Part shown: positions 25,668 through 34,099 of the stretch, one piece after another
Numbering within the stretch: position 1 is the first letter of the stretch
Layout: each line of letters starts with the position of its first letter
Assembly: GCF_025152745.1 (NCBI RefSeq)
Contig: NZ_CP104040.1
Location: 930,001-994,000 of the forward strand
Source of the DNA: Rhizobium sp. WSM4643
Lineage (GTDB): Bacteria > Pseudomonadota > Alphaproteobacteria > Rhizobiales > Rhizobiaceae
DNA length: 64,000 bases
Direction of reading: 5' to 3'
Position numbers and translations under genes: made by a program
Notes under the pieces: model-generated
What the model was told of the DNA's origin: nothing
Databases searched by the model: none
Seen by the model: the letters and a program-made list of their open reading frames with translations, nothing else

Positions 25668-26067
25668 GGAAACTCCTCCCGCTTGCGCGGTGAAATTGCG
25701 TTGGATGGGGGTGAAGCGCAGGCCCGAACCGCAAATGGTCAGGGTGGGCGATGCAAAGGGGCTGAGACCTGATATAATTTCAGCCTCACAGAGGCTCGAA
25801 TGTAGATCGCGGAAATTCCGAAGTCTAGAGGAAAGCCATCTGACCGCTTCGGGCTCGGATCGGATCCGGAGCCCTATCGCACCGTCTCAGGTTCTGATCG
25901 GTTCTTTGCGGCAAGCTGGATTTCAAATTCCACCGGCGATCCATCGCCAAGGGTGGAGTGGAGGCGCCAGAAAGCAAGCGGTAAACAGCGAGTCGATGAG
26001 CATCTCGAACGATGCGTCAACACCGAGCACCACCCCGGCGGTAGGTCCTCGAGCGAGTTTTTCGTTG
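25668..26067. other. Intergenic region, possible remnant DNA
   Basis: Four hundred bases without a supportable gene; the long rightward frame over it has no Shine-Dalgarno and no domain. At 25974-25995 it contains one copy of a 22-bp sequence that recurs at 26855-26876 on the other side of the peroxiredoxin-like gene. Confidence 0.45.
25974..25995. repeat. 22-bp direct repeat, left copy
   Basis: GCAAGCGGTAAACAGCGA followed by GTCG; the copy at 26855-26876 differs at one base. The two copies are in the same orientation and flank the peroxiredoxin-like gene. Confidence 0.6.
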
Positions 26068-26709
26068 TTAATGTGCGACTTGGGAAGCTGCCGACATCAA
26101 TTCCTGGGAATTCGGTGCCGTGAATGTCTCGAGCCCAGCCTCCAGAACTTCAGTGAAGCTCCAGCGTACGATGCCTTCCCGGTCGATTAGGAACTGACCG
26201 ACAAGCTGCCCGTGGTCGGCAGTCATCATCTGCTGATCGGCTTCCGTCATTTGATATCCTTCCTTCTCGTTGAGAAATTCGTCCATTGCCATCACGCCCA
26301 TGGGCTCGGGCAACTCGCCCTGAAGATCGATCCGTATCGCCATGACCGTGTCGATCCCGACCTCGCGTAAGCCGAAGGCTTGGTGCGAAGCCCGTCCCGG
26401 GTCGGATGCAGCAAGAAGATCGGGTATCGGATGGTAACGGAAATAGAGCCGCGCGCGTTCGACCGGCGTATTTACCACCGCCAGGGATTGGACGCCTTTC
26501 TCACGCAGCATCGGGTTGAGATATGCCATGGCCGCGACATGGCGCCGGCAGAACGGACAATGCAGGCCTCGAAACAGACCGATCAATAATGGGCTGCGGC
26601 CGCGAAAATCATCAAGTGCGATCTTCCCCTCGTGCGAGATCGCATCAAACACAACGTTCGGGGCCCGGTCGCCCGGTTGTAGCGGATGGTCGACATAGCG
26701 CGTGGACAT
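26068..26709 (-). CDS. Peroxiredoxin/AhpC-like thioredoxin-fold protein
   Basis: A 213-residue cytoplasmic protein of the thioredoxin fold. DRAPNVVFDAISHEGKIAL is the AhpC/TSA opening, and LIGLFRGLHCPFCRRHVA carries a redox pair Cys51-x-x-Cys54 at the place of the peroxidatic Cys. The C-terminal half ends with QFLIDREGIVRWSF, the usual peroxiredoxin strand. It should act on peroxides or disulfides; the CxxC suggests an atypical peroxiredoxin or disulfide reductase. ATG 26709 is chosen: AGGAGG lies 6 nt before it, and the upstream TTG falls inside the spacer. Confidence 0.9.
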   Translation of the reverse strand: MSTRYVDHPLQPGDRAPNVVFDAISHEGKIALDDFRGRSPLLIGLFRGLHCPFCRRHVAAMAYLNPMLREKGVQSLAVVNTPVERARLYFRYHPIPDLLAASDPGRASHQAFGLREVGIDTVMAIRIDLQGELPEPMGVMAMDEFLNEKEGYQMTEADQQMMTADHGQLVGQFLIDREGIVRWSFTEVLEAGLETFTAPNSQELMSAASQVAH

Positions 26710-26854
26710 GGACAACCTCCTCGCTCGGGGATCAGTCGAGAAAAGGCGCCACGTTAACTGCTTCGAGGTCGAGATTGAGCGTTGCGAAGCCTGACCTCTC
26801 GTTTTACCGCACCGCCAGGATCCTACCTAAGAATGGCCCCACATCGGTCCGCCG

Positions 26855-26876
26855 GCAAGCGGTAAACAGCGAATCG
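26855..26876. repeat. 22-bp direct repeat, right copy
   Basis: Matches 25974-25995 at 21 of 22 positions in the same orientation. The pair brackets about 860 bp that contain only the peroxiredoxin-like gene. Confidence 0.6.
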
Positions 26877-26976
26877 TGAATTGAAAAAGTCCGTTTTCTG
26901 CAAATTCTGATTTTTTTAGCGGCCGTAGAGGCCGACAGGCATCGCCAGCCCGCAGCCAGCAGATTCGGCCGCGGTG

Positions 26977-26999
26977 AGGGGCCAGTCCTGCTGGCCCCT
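26977..26999 (-). terminator. Hairpin after the cys operon
   Basis: AGGGGCCAG (26977-26985) and CTGGCCCCT (26991-26999) form a perfect 9-bp stem with a 5-nt loop, 9 bp beyond the cysN stop in the leftward direction. There is no U-tract, so it may be a Rho-dependent end or a 3' stabiliser. Confidence 0.5.
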
Positions 27000-27008
27000 A
27001 GTCCTTTA

Positions 27009-28505
27009 TCAGATATCGCTTGCGGCACTCGACCAAAGGTCGGCGGCTTCGGCTGCCGTCATGCGCCGCACGTCGGCCTCGTGGCTGCGGCTGGCGAAGA
27101 GTTCGCTTGCCATGATCTGTTCGGCAAGATCGGCCGGAAGCGAGAGGATGACGCGGGCTTCGCCATTGTGCAGGCCGCCGAGTTCGCTGCGCTTGCCGGT
27201 CACCATGCCGCCGGCGACCGTGTTGTTAGTCTCCGGATCGATCAGGATGAAGGAGCCGGAAAGCCGGTTCTGCTCATAGGGGTCGAAGATCGCCGCTTCG
27301 TCGAAGACGAGCCGGACTTTGCCGATGGCGTTCATGTAGAGCCGCTGGGCGGAATTCCAGGCGCCGGTCTTCAGCTCCAACTGGCTGAGCGGCTGCACCT
27401 GGACACGCTGGCGGCGGCTGCCGCTCTTCAGCCAGTAGCGTTTGCCGGGCTCGATTCCCTCCGGCTGCAGCGCGACGATCTGCGCGTCGAAGGCAAGGCC
27501 GACCTGGGGCTGGGCGTTGATCGAGACGATCATGTCGCCGCGCGCCACATCCACCTGGCGGTCGAGCACTAGGGTGATCGCGTCGCCGGCAACGGCTGCG
27601 TTGCGGACGAGATCGAAGGTGACGATCTTCGAAACGTTGGCGACCATGCCCGACGGCAGGATCATGACGCTGTCGCCCGGTTTGACCGAGCCGCCGGCAA
27701 CCGTTCCCTGATAGCCGCGGAAGCTTTCGCCCGGACGCGACACGCGCTGCACGGAAAGGCGGAAGCCGACCGTCTGCGACGAGCGCACGGTGGCAAGTTC
27801 CAGCGTCTCCACCAGCGACGGGCCGGTATACCAGGGCATGGCGGCCTGGCCGGAATAGACGACGTTTTCGCCCTTCAACGCCGACATCGGAATGGCGGTG
27901 ATCTGCTTGACGCCGAGCGACAGGGCAAATTCCCGGAAGTCATGGCTGATCTTGTCGAAGCCGGCGCGGTCGTAGCCCGTCAGGTCGATCTTGTTGACGG
28001 CAAGCACGAACTGCTTGATCCCGAGCAGCGAGGCGATCGTCGCGTGACGGCGCGTTTGTTCCAGAATGCCGAGGCGCGCATCGACGAGCAGGATGGCGAG
28101 ATCGGCGGTCGAGGCGCCGGTCGCCATGTTGCGGGTATATTGCTCATGGCCGGGCGTGTCGGCGACGATGAAGGAGCGCTTGTCGGTCGAGAAATAGCGA
28201 TAGGCGACATCGATCGTGATGCCCTGTTCGCGCTCGGCCTGCAGGCCATCGAGCAGCAATGCGAAGTCGGGCAGGCCGAGATCGTTCTGCTTGCCGGTGG
28301 AATCGCGCTGCAGGGTGGCGGCCTGGTCTTCCTTGACCGCCTTGGTGTCCCAGAGCAGGCGTCCGATCAAGGTCGACTTGCCGTCATCGACGCTGCCGCA
28401 GGTGATGAGGCGCAGCGGCCTGGTATCGCGCTGAGCCTTGAGCGGCTCGGCGGCGGGCAGGCTGACGACGGTTGCGGCCGAGACGGCGGTTTGGGCTGCG
28501 GTCAT
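27009..28505 (-). CDS. cysN: Sulfate adenylyltransferase subunit 1, CysN
   Basis: A 498-residue GTPase subunit of ATP sulfurylase, which makes APS from ATP and sulfate. It has the EF-Tu-type G motifs: P-loop GSVDDGKST (residues 37-45), DTPGHEQYTRNM (G3) and VNKIDL (G4), followed by two beta-barrel domains. It ends without the APS-kinase domain of NodQ/CysNC fusions, which would add about 130 residues or more. That fits the APS-reducing type of CysH upstream. The ATG at 28505 lies one base after the cysD stop and behind AAGGAT, so the two subunits are translationally coupled. Confidence 0.97.
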   Translation of the reverse strand: MTAAQTAVSAATVVSLPAAEPLKAQRDTRPLRLITCGSVDDGKSTLIGRLLWDTKAVKEDQAATLQRDSTGKQNDLGLPDFALLLDGLQAEREQGITIDVAYRYFSTDKRSFIVADTPGHEQYTRNMATGASTADLAILLVDARLGILEQTRRHATIASLLGIKQFVLAVNKIDLTGYDRAGFDKISHDFREFALSLGVKQITAIPMSALKGENVVYSGQAAMPWYTGPSLVETLELATVRSSQTVGFRLSVQRVSRPGESFRGYQGTVAGGSVKPGDSVMILPSGMVANVSKIVTFDLVRNAAVAGDAITLVLDRQVDVARGDMIVSINAQPQVGLAFDAQIVALQPEGIEPGKRYWLKSGSRRQRVQVQPLSQLELKTGAWNSAQRLYMNAIGKVRLVFDEAAIFDPYEQNRLSGSFILIDPETNNTVAGGMVTGKRSELGGLHNGEARVILSLPADLAEQIMASELFASRSHEADVRRMTAAEAADLWSSAASDI

Positions 28506-28506
28506 C

Positions 28507-29460
28507 TCAGAAATATCCTTCACGCTTCTTCTTTTCCATGGAGCCGGACTGGTCGCGATCGATGGCGCGGCCCTGGCGTTCGGACACCGTTGCAATTTCG
28601 AGTTCGGCAATCACCTCTTCGAGGGTGGTGGCCTGTGAGCGGATGGCGCCCGTCAGCGGGAAATCGCCGAGGGTGCGGAAGCGGATCATGCCTTCCTGGC
28701 GGACTTCGCCGGGCAGCAGTTCGAGGCGCGGATCTTCGGCCAGGATCATCATGCCGTCGCGCTCCACGAAGGGCCGCTTCTTGGCGTAGTAGAGTGGCAC
28801 CAGCGGAATGTCCTCGGCCTGGATGTAGCGCCAGATATCGACCTCGGTCCAGTTCGACAGCGGGAAGGCGCGCACGCTCTCGCCCTTGCGGATCATGCCG
28901 TTATAGATGTTCCAGAGTTCCGGCCGCTGGTTGCGGGGATCCCAGCGATGGTCGGGCGTGCGGAAGGAATAGATGCGCTCCTTGGCGCGGCTGGCTTCCT
29001 CGTCACGCCGCGCACCGCCGAAAGCGGCGTCGAACTGGCCGGCATCAAGCGCCTGGCGCAGCCCCTCGGTCTTCATGATGTCGGTGAAGGCGGCCGATCC
29101 ATGTGTAAACGGCGTGATGTTTTCGGCTTTGCCGCGCGGATTGATGTGCTCGATCAGATCGAGATCATACTTCTTCGCGGTCTCGTCGCGGAAGGCGATC
29201 ATCTCGGAGAATTTCCAGCCGGTGTTCACATGCAGCAGCGGGAAGGGCACGCGGCCGGGATAGAAGGCCTTGCGCGCCAGGTGCAGCAGCACCGAGGAGT
29301 CCTTGCCGATCGAATAGAGCATGACGGGACGCTCGAATTCGGCCGCAACCTCGCGGAAGATGTGAATGGATTCGTTTTCCAGCGCTTTCAGATGCGGGTC
29401 GAGCGGCGCCTTGGCGCTCTGCGGATTGCTGAGTTCCGTATCCGGACGGCTATCGGGCAT
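28507..29460 (-). CDS. cysD: Sulfate adenylyltransferase subunit 2, CysD
   Basis: A 317-residue catalytic subunit of ATP sulfurylase. The adenine-nucleotide alpha-hydrolase PP-loop is [18 protein letters not shown] (near residue 50), and later [19 protein letters not shown] and [12 protein letters not shown] are diagnostic for CysD. It forms a heterodimer with CysN. TGGAG precedes ATG 29460 by 6 nt. It lies between cysH and cysN, with 151 bp of repeat-bearing DNA separating it from cysH. Confidence 0.97.
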   Translation of the reverse strand: MPDSRPDTELSNPQSAKAPLDPHLKALENESIHIFREVAAEFERPVMLYSIGKDSSVLLHLARKAFYPGRVPFPLLHVNTGWKFSEMIAFRDETAKKYDLDLIEHINPRGKAENITPFTHGSAAFTDIMKTEGLRQALDAGQFDAAFGGARRDEEASRAKERIYSFRTPDHRWDPRNQRPELWNIYNGMIRKGESVRAFPLSNWTEVDIWRYIQAEDIPLVPLYYAKKRPFVERDGMMILAEDPRLELLPGEVRQEGMIRFRTLGDFPLTGAIRSQATTLEEVIAELEIATVSERQGRAIDRDQSGSMEKKKREGYF

Positions 29461-29515
29461 GTGTTACTCCAGGCTATCGGTCGTTTGCGGGTGCCCGCAA
29501 AGCAATTCCTTGATG

Positions 29516-29602
29516 TCGGCTTTCCCGGGATTGTTGGCTTTCCCAGGGAATGTTGACTTTCCCAAGGCTGCGGCGGTCGCCGCGCCCTGATTGGGAAAGC
29601 CG
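29516..29602. repeat. 19-bp tandem repeats and inverted repeat between cysH and cysD
   Basis: Three imperfect copies of a 19-bp unit built on TKRCTTTCCC run head to tail at 29516-29572. In addition CGGCTTTCCC (29517-29526) is the exact reverse complement of GGGAAAGCCG (29593-29602). The element fills the gap within the cysH-cysD-cysN operon and may shape mRNA processing or be a regulator site. Confidence 0.6.
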
Positions 29603-29611
29603 TGGGGTGAT

Positions 29612-30370
29612 TTACTGTGCGGCGATCGCTGCGGCCTCTTCGGCGACATGCAGGCCGCATTCGCGCGTCTCGTCCTGCTCCCACCACCAGCGACCCGCAC
29701 GTTCCGGCTCGCCGGGTTTGATCGCCCGGGTGCAGGGCTCGCAGCCGATCGAGGGATAACCGCGGGCATGCAGCGGATTGACCGGCACGCCGTTTGCGGA
29801 AACGAAGGCCTTGATTGCCTCCAGGTCCCAATCGGCGAGCGGATTGACCTTCAGCAGATGCCGTTCGGCGTCGTATTCGGCAAAGGGCGTTTCGGCACGG
29901 TTGGCCGATTGCCCGCGGCGCAGGCCGGTGATCCAGATCGCAGCACCTTCGAGGGCACGCGCGAGCGGCTTCAGCTTGCGCATGCCGCAACAGGCGTGGC
30001 GGGCTTCGACGCTCTCGTAGAAACCGTTGAGGCCGTATTGCGCCGCATAGGCGTCGATATCGGCCTTCTCGGGCTCGAAACGATGGATATGGATGTCGTA
30101 CTGGCTTTCGGTCTCATCGATCAGCGACAGCGTCTCGGCAAACAACCGGCCGGTCTGCAGCGTCGCGATATCGATCGGCAGGCGGTGCGTGCCGATCTCG
30201 GCGGTGATCACCTGGTCCTCGATGCCGAGTGACGTCGTGAACACCACGCGGCCGCCAAGGCCGCAGACCAGCGACAGTCGTCCGGCAAGGTCGAGACCCG
30301 CCAGTCTGTCGTTCAGCGCCGCAGCTTCCGCAATCGGCCCTTCTTCCGCAATCCTATTGATAGCAGTCAT
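29612..30370 (-). CDS. cysH: APS reductase, CysH
   Basis: A 252-residue adenylyl-sulfate reductase of the bacterial assimilatory type. Cys pairs that bind a [4Fe-4S] cluster are present (ACCGMRK near residue 127 and GCEPCTR near 209) as is the C-terminal catalytic Cys in RECGLH. The PP-loop-like N-terminal part has VFTTSLGIEDQVI. The cluster cysteines mark it as an APS rather than PAPS reductase, so sulfate assimilation here bypasses APS kinase. First gene of the leftward cysHDN unit; an Rrf2-type regulator is divergent. ATG 30370 follows AGGACAGG. Confidence 0.96.
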   Translation of the reverse strand: MTAINRIAEEGPIAEAAALNDRLAGLDLAGRLSLVCGLGGRVVFTTSLGIEDQVITAEIGTHRLPIDIATLQTGRLFAETLSLIDETESQYDIHIHRFEPEKADIDAYAAQYGLNGFYESVEARHACCGMRKLKPLARALEGAAIWITGLRRGQSANRAETPFAEYDAERHLLKVNPLADWDLEAIKAFVSANGVPVNPLHARGYPSIGCEPCTRAIKPGEPERAGRWWWEQDETRECGLHVAEEAAAIAAQ

Positions 30371-30790
30371 GAGAATCCTGTCCTTTGTTATCAGGAGTAT
30401 CGCAGTTCACGCATGGATCGGACAGAAAAAGGGATTTCGAAAGCTGCGGCCGGAGGAGCAAATATCTCTCCGAAGCTGCCGCGATGCAGAAAAGCAGCCG
30501 CCTGCGGATGAAAATCCACATCGGCAGCTCGAATGTCTATAGAAATAGTAGAGTTACACGCAGCCTGTCAATCGGAAATCTGAAGTGATGCCGAAAATCG
30601 TGCAGAAGGCGCGGTTTTGGCATAGATTAAGCGCGCTTGGCCGAGGGCGAAAAACAAGGCCAAAACGCTTGTCTCTCAAGGCTTTCTCCGGTGCGTTCAA
30701 ATTCCGTTCATGCTGGTTGTGCCATAGAGGTGAAAGTACTTCCGTAGCGGTGCGGGAATTCGCGCCGCCTGTGTGTGTCGATGGTCAAAA
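30371..30790. promoter_or_regulatory. Divergent control region, cysH / Rrf2 gene
   Basis: About 420 bp with no credible gene between cysH and the Rrf2-type regulator. It contains an AT-rich segment around 30536-30560 and a GGAG...CTCC inverted motif around 30451-30473. The location makes it the likely promoter and operator region for both, but I cannot assign the operator. Confidence 0.4.
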
Positions 30791-31237
30791 ATGATTACGC
30801 AAAAGGCGAAATATGCGCTGCGCGCGCTCACGGTCTTGGCTGATGCCGATGCCGACGAACCGGTGATGATTTCCGATATCGCGGCGCAGCAAAAGATCCC
30901 GAAAAAGTTCCTCGAACAGATCCTGCTCGACCTGAAACATCACGGCGTCGTCGTCAGCCGTCGCGGCAAGCAGGGCGGTTATCTCCTGCTGAAGCCCGCC
31001 CACACGATTACCTTCGGCGAGATCCTGCGCATCATCGACGGCCCGATCGCGCCGCTGCCGTGCCTCTCGATCACTGCTTACCGCAGATGCGACGATTGCG
31101 ACGGCGAACAGAATTGCCAGATCCGCCACGTCTTCGCCAAAGTCGCCGACGCCACCCGCAAGGTGCTGTTCTCGACAACGATCGCTGATGCCATCGCCCC
31201 AAAGCACGGCGCCGAAGTCACCCGGCTGCTGGCCTGA
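30791..31237 (+). CDS. Rrf2-family regulator with cysteine cluster
   Basis: A 148-residue winged-helix repressor. The HTH lies at residues 1-60 (YALRALTVLAD, SDIAAQQKIPKKFLEQILLDL), followed by the family's GKQGGYLL wing. A C-x8-C-x2-C-x5-C group (Cys91, 100, 103, 109) lies where IscR and RirA carry [Fe-S] ligands. Because it is divergent from cysH, whose product is an Fe-S enzyme, it is likely to control sulfate assimilation in response to Fe-S, sulfur or redox state; that is inference. ATG 30791 is preferred to the in-frame start at 30773. Confidence 0.9.
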   Translation: MITQKAKYALRALTVLADADADEPVMISDIAAQQKIPKKFLEQILLDLKHHGVVVSRRGKQGGYLLLKPAHTITFGEILRIIDGPIAPLPCLSITAYRRCDDCDGEQNCQIRHVFAKVADATRKVLFSTTIADAIAPKHGAEVTRLLA

Positions 31238-31332
31238 GCATACGCCCGCCTCTTTCTTCAAGATTTGGTGAAATGCCTTTTCCTCCGGCTCCGATGCTCC
31301 ACCTGCCTGCTCATGCTGGTAGGGAGAATATC

Positions 31333-31719
31333 ATGTTTGGAATTTCACCACAGCGAGTAGTGGCTGCGGCCATATTCTCGGCGGCCCTCGCGACAGGCGC
31401 GGCCGCTCATCACGGCTGGTCCTGGGCCGAGGCGGATCAGATCGAACTGCGCGGCACGATCGACAAGATCTCCATGGGCGGCCCGCATCCGACGCTCGAT
31501 GTCGCCACCGCCGATGACGGCGTCTGGCGCGTCGAACTCGGCAATCCGCGCCAGACGGAACGCTCCGGTTTCGTCGAAGGTGTGGCCAAGCCCGGCGACC
31601 AGGTGGTGGCCCTTGGAAACCGTTCGCAGGATGCAAAAGAGAAGCGGCTGAAGGCCGTGCGCCTCACCATCGGCGAGAAGCGCTACGATATCTATCCCGA
31701 CCGCATCAAGACGAACTGA
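31333..31719 (+). CDS. DUF6152-like periplasmic protein
   Basis: A 128-residue exported protein. Residues 1-24 are a signal peptide (VVAAAIFSAALATGAAA) and the mature part begins HHGWSWAEADQIELRGTI, a His-Gly-Trp start typical of DUF6152. The rest is a small beta-barrel (OB-like) with KPGDQVVALGN. The function is unknown; homologues often lie beside small membrane proteins as here, and the His-rich start could bind metal. ATG 31333 follows AGGGAGAATATC. The next gene begins 25 bp after its stop. Confidence 0.85.
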   Translation: MFGISPQRVVAAAIFSAALATGAAAHHGWSWAEADQIELRGTIDKISMGGPHPTLDVATADDGVWRVELGNPRQTERSGFVEGVAKPGDQVVALGNRSQDAKEKRLKAVRLTIGEKRYDIYPDRIKTN

Positions 31720-31744
31720 CCTCTGGGCGAACTGACCTGTCGTG

Positions 31745-32215
31745 ATGGACACTCTCGAATGGCTGTCGGCGACCACGCCTGCGCTCGCGCTCCGGCGCTC
31801 CGGAACGCTCTACATGTTCGTCAACGCAGCCCATATCCTGGCGATCGGCCTCTTGGTCGGCGCCATCGTGCCGCTTGATCTGAGGCTCGCCGGCTTCTTC
31901 CGCAAGGTTCCGGTTGAGATCGTCGCGCCGTTTCTGTCACGCGCCGCCGCTGTCGGCCTTGCCGCGGCTGTTGTCACCGGCTTCTGCCTCTTCAGCGTCC
32001 GGGCGGTCGAATATGTCGCCAATCCCGCCTTCCTTGCCAAGCTTTGCCTGATCGCCATCGGCCTTCTCAACCTGTCGATCGTTCATTTCGGGCGAGCCTG
32101 GAAAACGGCGGTGTCGAAAGGCATCGTCCGGCCCGGCCTGCGCTTCTCCGCCGCCCTGTCGGCCGCGATCTGGATCGCCGCCCTCATAGCCGGACGGTGG
32201 ATCGGTTTTCTCTGA
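31745..32215 (+). CDS. DUF6644-like small membrane protein
   Basis: A 156-residue inner-membrane protein with four transmembrane helices: about residues 20-45 (LYMFVNAAHILAIGLLVGAIV), 65-90, 95-112 and 130-152. Conserved His in AHILAIG and HFGRAW could bind heme or metal, as in related four-helix proteins. It is paired with the DUF6152-like gene, so the two probably work together at the periplasmic face, in an unknown role. ATG 31745 follows an overlapping GTG. Confidence 0.8.
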   Translation: MDTLEWLSATTPALALRRSGTLYMFVNAAHILAIGLLVGAIVPLDLRLAGFFRKVPVEIVAPFLSRAAAVGLAAAVVTGFCLFSVRAVEYVANPAFLAKLCLIAIGLLNLSIVHFGRAWKTAVSKGIVRPGLRFSAALSAAIWIAALIAGRWIGFL

Positions 32216-32230
32216 AACCGGATAACCGGA

Positions 32231-33883
32231 TCAGCGGTCGCTCACCGCCCAGCGCGGGTTGACCCACGGTTCCTGGTTCGAGCGCGCCAGCGGCTGTTTG
32301 CCGAGGATATGGTCGGCCGCCTTCTCGCCGGTCATAATAGACGGTCCGTTGAGGTTGCCATAGGTGACGTGCGGGAAGATCGAGCTGTCGGCGACGCGCA
32401 AGGCCTCGACGCCGATCACCCGCGTTTGCGGATCGACCACCGCCATCGGATCGTCCTTGGCGCCCATCCGGCAGGTGCCGCAAGGGTGATAGGCGCTTTC
32501 CAGATGTTCGCGCAGGAAGGCGTCGATTTCATCATCGCTCTGCACGCCTTCGCCCGGCTGGATCTCCGGCCCGCGATAATCGTTGAAGGCGCTCTGCCCG
32601 AAGATTTCGCGGGTAAGCCGCACGCAGTGGCGGAATTTCTCCCAATCCTCCGCATGGCTCATATAGTTGAAGCGCAGCACCGGATCGGCCTTGGGGTCGG
32701 CGGAGCGCAAGCTCACGCTGCCGCGCGATTTCGACAGGTTATAGCCGACATGAACCTGGAAGCCGTGGCTCTTCGCCGCCGCCTTGCCGTCATAGCTGAT
32801 CGCCACCGGCAGGAAATGGTACTGGATATCGGGTTGCTTCAGCCCTGCTGCAGACCGCAGGAAGGCGCACGCCTCGAATTGATTGGAGGCGCCGAGCCCG
32901 CCGCGCGAAAGCAGCCATTGCGCGCCGGCCACGCCCTGCCAGAACCACGGCAGCCAGGAATAGAGCGACACCGGCTTGGTGCTGACCTGCTGGAAGTAGA
33001 ATTCCATATGATCCTGCAGATTGGCGCCGACCCCCGGCCGGTCGGCCTTCACCGGAATGCCCAAGTCCTGCAGATGTTGGCCGGGACCGATGCCCGACAG
33101 CATCAAGAGCTTCGGTGAGTTGAAGGAGGAGGCCGAGACGATCACCTCGCGGTTCGCCTTCACCACCTCCATTCTGCCCTTGCGTTCGATCTCGACGCCT
33201 GTGGCACGCCCGCCCTCGATCACGATCCTCTGCGCAAAGCCGTAGATGATCTTGACATTGTCCCGCCTCAGCGCCGGTTTCAGATAGGCGTTGGCGGCAG
33301 ACCAGCGGCGGCCGCCGAAGATGGTCTGCTCCATCAGGCCGAAGCCTTCCTGCTTGCTGCCGTTATAATCCTCCGTCGCCTCGAAACCCGCCTGTTTGCC
33401 GGCCTCGACGAAGGCGCGGAAGAGCGGATTGGTGAAGCCGCCACGCTGGACATGCAGCGGCCCGTCTGTGCCGCGCCAGCCCTCTTCGCCGCCATGCGAA
33501 TGTTCCATCCGCTTGAAATAGGGAAGCACGTCGGCATAGGCCCAGCCGCTGGCGCCGAGCTCCTCCCAGCGGTTGAAATCCTCGGCATGGCCGCGCACAT
33601 AGACCATGCCGTTGATCGAGGAGGAGCCGCCGATCACCTTGCCGCGCGGCGCCGTGATACGCCGATTGTTGAGGTTCGCCTCCGGCTCGGACAGATAACC
33701 CCAATTATATCGCTTCATGCTCATCGGCCAGGCAAGGGCCGCCGGCATCTGGATGAACGGTCCGAAATCGCTGCCGCCCGCCTCAATGACGATGACACTG
33801 TTCTTGCCGTCTTCCGACAAGCGGTAGGCGAGGGCGGAGCCGGCGGAGCCCGAGCCGATGATGACGAAATCTGCTTGTTGCAT
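32231..33883 (-). CDS. betA: Choline dehydrogenase, BetA
   Basis: A 550-residue GMC-family FAD enzyme oxidising choline to betaine aldehyde (and onward). The ADP-binding motif is [19 protein letters not shown] (residues 6-24). The GMC signatures are seen as [16 protein letters not shown] and, with the active-site His, [12 protein letters not shown] near residue 464. Length and gene order (downstream of betB and betI) support betA over other GMC enzymes. It is separated from betB by 216 bp that contain an inserted palindromic repeat, so it may still be part of the betIBA unit. Confidence 0.95.
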   Translation of the reverse strand: MQQADFVIIGSGSAGSALAYRLSEDGKNSVIVIEAGGSDFGPFIQMPAALAWPMSMKRYNWGYLSEPEANLNNRRITAPRGKVIGGSSSINGMVYVRGHAEDFNRWEELGASGWAYADVLPYFKRMEHSHGGEEGWRGTDGPLHVQRGGFTNPLFRAFVEAGKQAGFEATEDYNGSKQEGFGLMEQTIFGGRRWSAANAYLKPALRRDNVKIIYGFAQRIVIEGGRATGVEIERKGRMEVVKANREVIVSASSFNSPKLLMLSGIGPGQHLQDLGIPVKADRPGVGANLQDHMEFYFQQVSTKPVSLYSWLPWFWQGVAGAQWLLSRGGLGASNQFEACAFLRSAAGLKQPDIQYHFLPVAISYDGKAAAKSHGFQVHVGYNLSKSRGSVSLRSADPKADPVLRFNYMSHAEDWEKFRHCVRLTREIFGQSAFNDYRGPEIQPGEGVQSDDEIDAFLREHLESAYHPCGTCRMGAKDDPMAVVDPQTRVIGVEALRVADSSIFPHVTYGNLNGPSIMTGEKAADHILGKQPLARSNQEPWVNPRWAVSDR

Positions 33884-33933
33884 GACGTTCCCTTAGATTC
33901 TTTTGCAACGGTCCCGAAAACCCCGGGCATTAA

Positions 33934-34090
33934 GACCCCGCCCCAAACCCCTCCCCACAAGGGGGAGGGGCTTAACTTGCTGCACCGCCTCACTCGACAA
34001 TCAGCGCCACAAGCGATGAGATTGAAGAGGGATAAAACCGGTGCCCCATATTAGTCCCTCCCCCTTGTGGGGAGGGGTTGGGGAGGGGTC
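33934..34090. repeat. Large inverted-repeat element in the bet operon
   Basis: A 157-bp element whose ends (CCCCTCCCCACAAGGGGGAG on the left, CCCTCCCCCTTGTGGGGAGG on the right) form a long imperfect hairpin with GGGGTTGGGGAGGGG tails. A second copy of the same design is at 61278-61431. It lies between betB and betA. Confidence 0.8.
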
Positions 34091-34099
34091 TCAATCCCT

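Larger units (their letters stand above)
26710..27008. other. Intergenic region before cysN end
   Basis: Carries the second copy of the 22-bp direct repeat (26855-26876), an AT-rich stretch (about 26876-26925) and a hairpin at 26977-26999. No gene is supported. Confidence 0.5.

Noticed and set aside
27942..29078. Rightward 378-codon frame over cysN/cysD
   Set aside because: Antisense of two well-conserved Cys proteins; composition is Gly/Arg-rich and no motif is present.
29516..29602. Possible CRISPR array
   Set aside because: The 19-bp repeats are head to tail without spacers and no cas genes are present.
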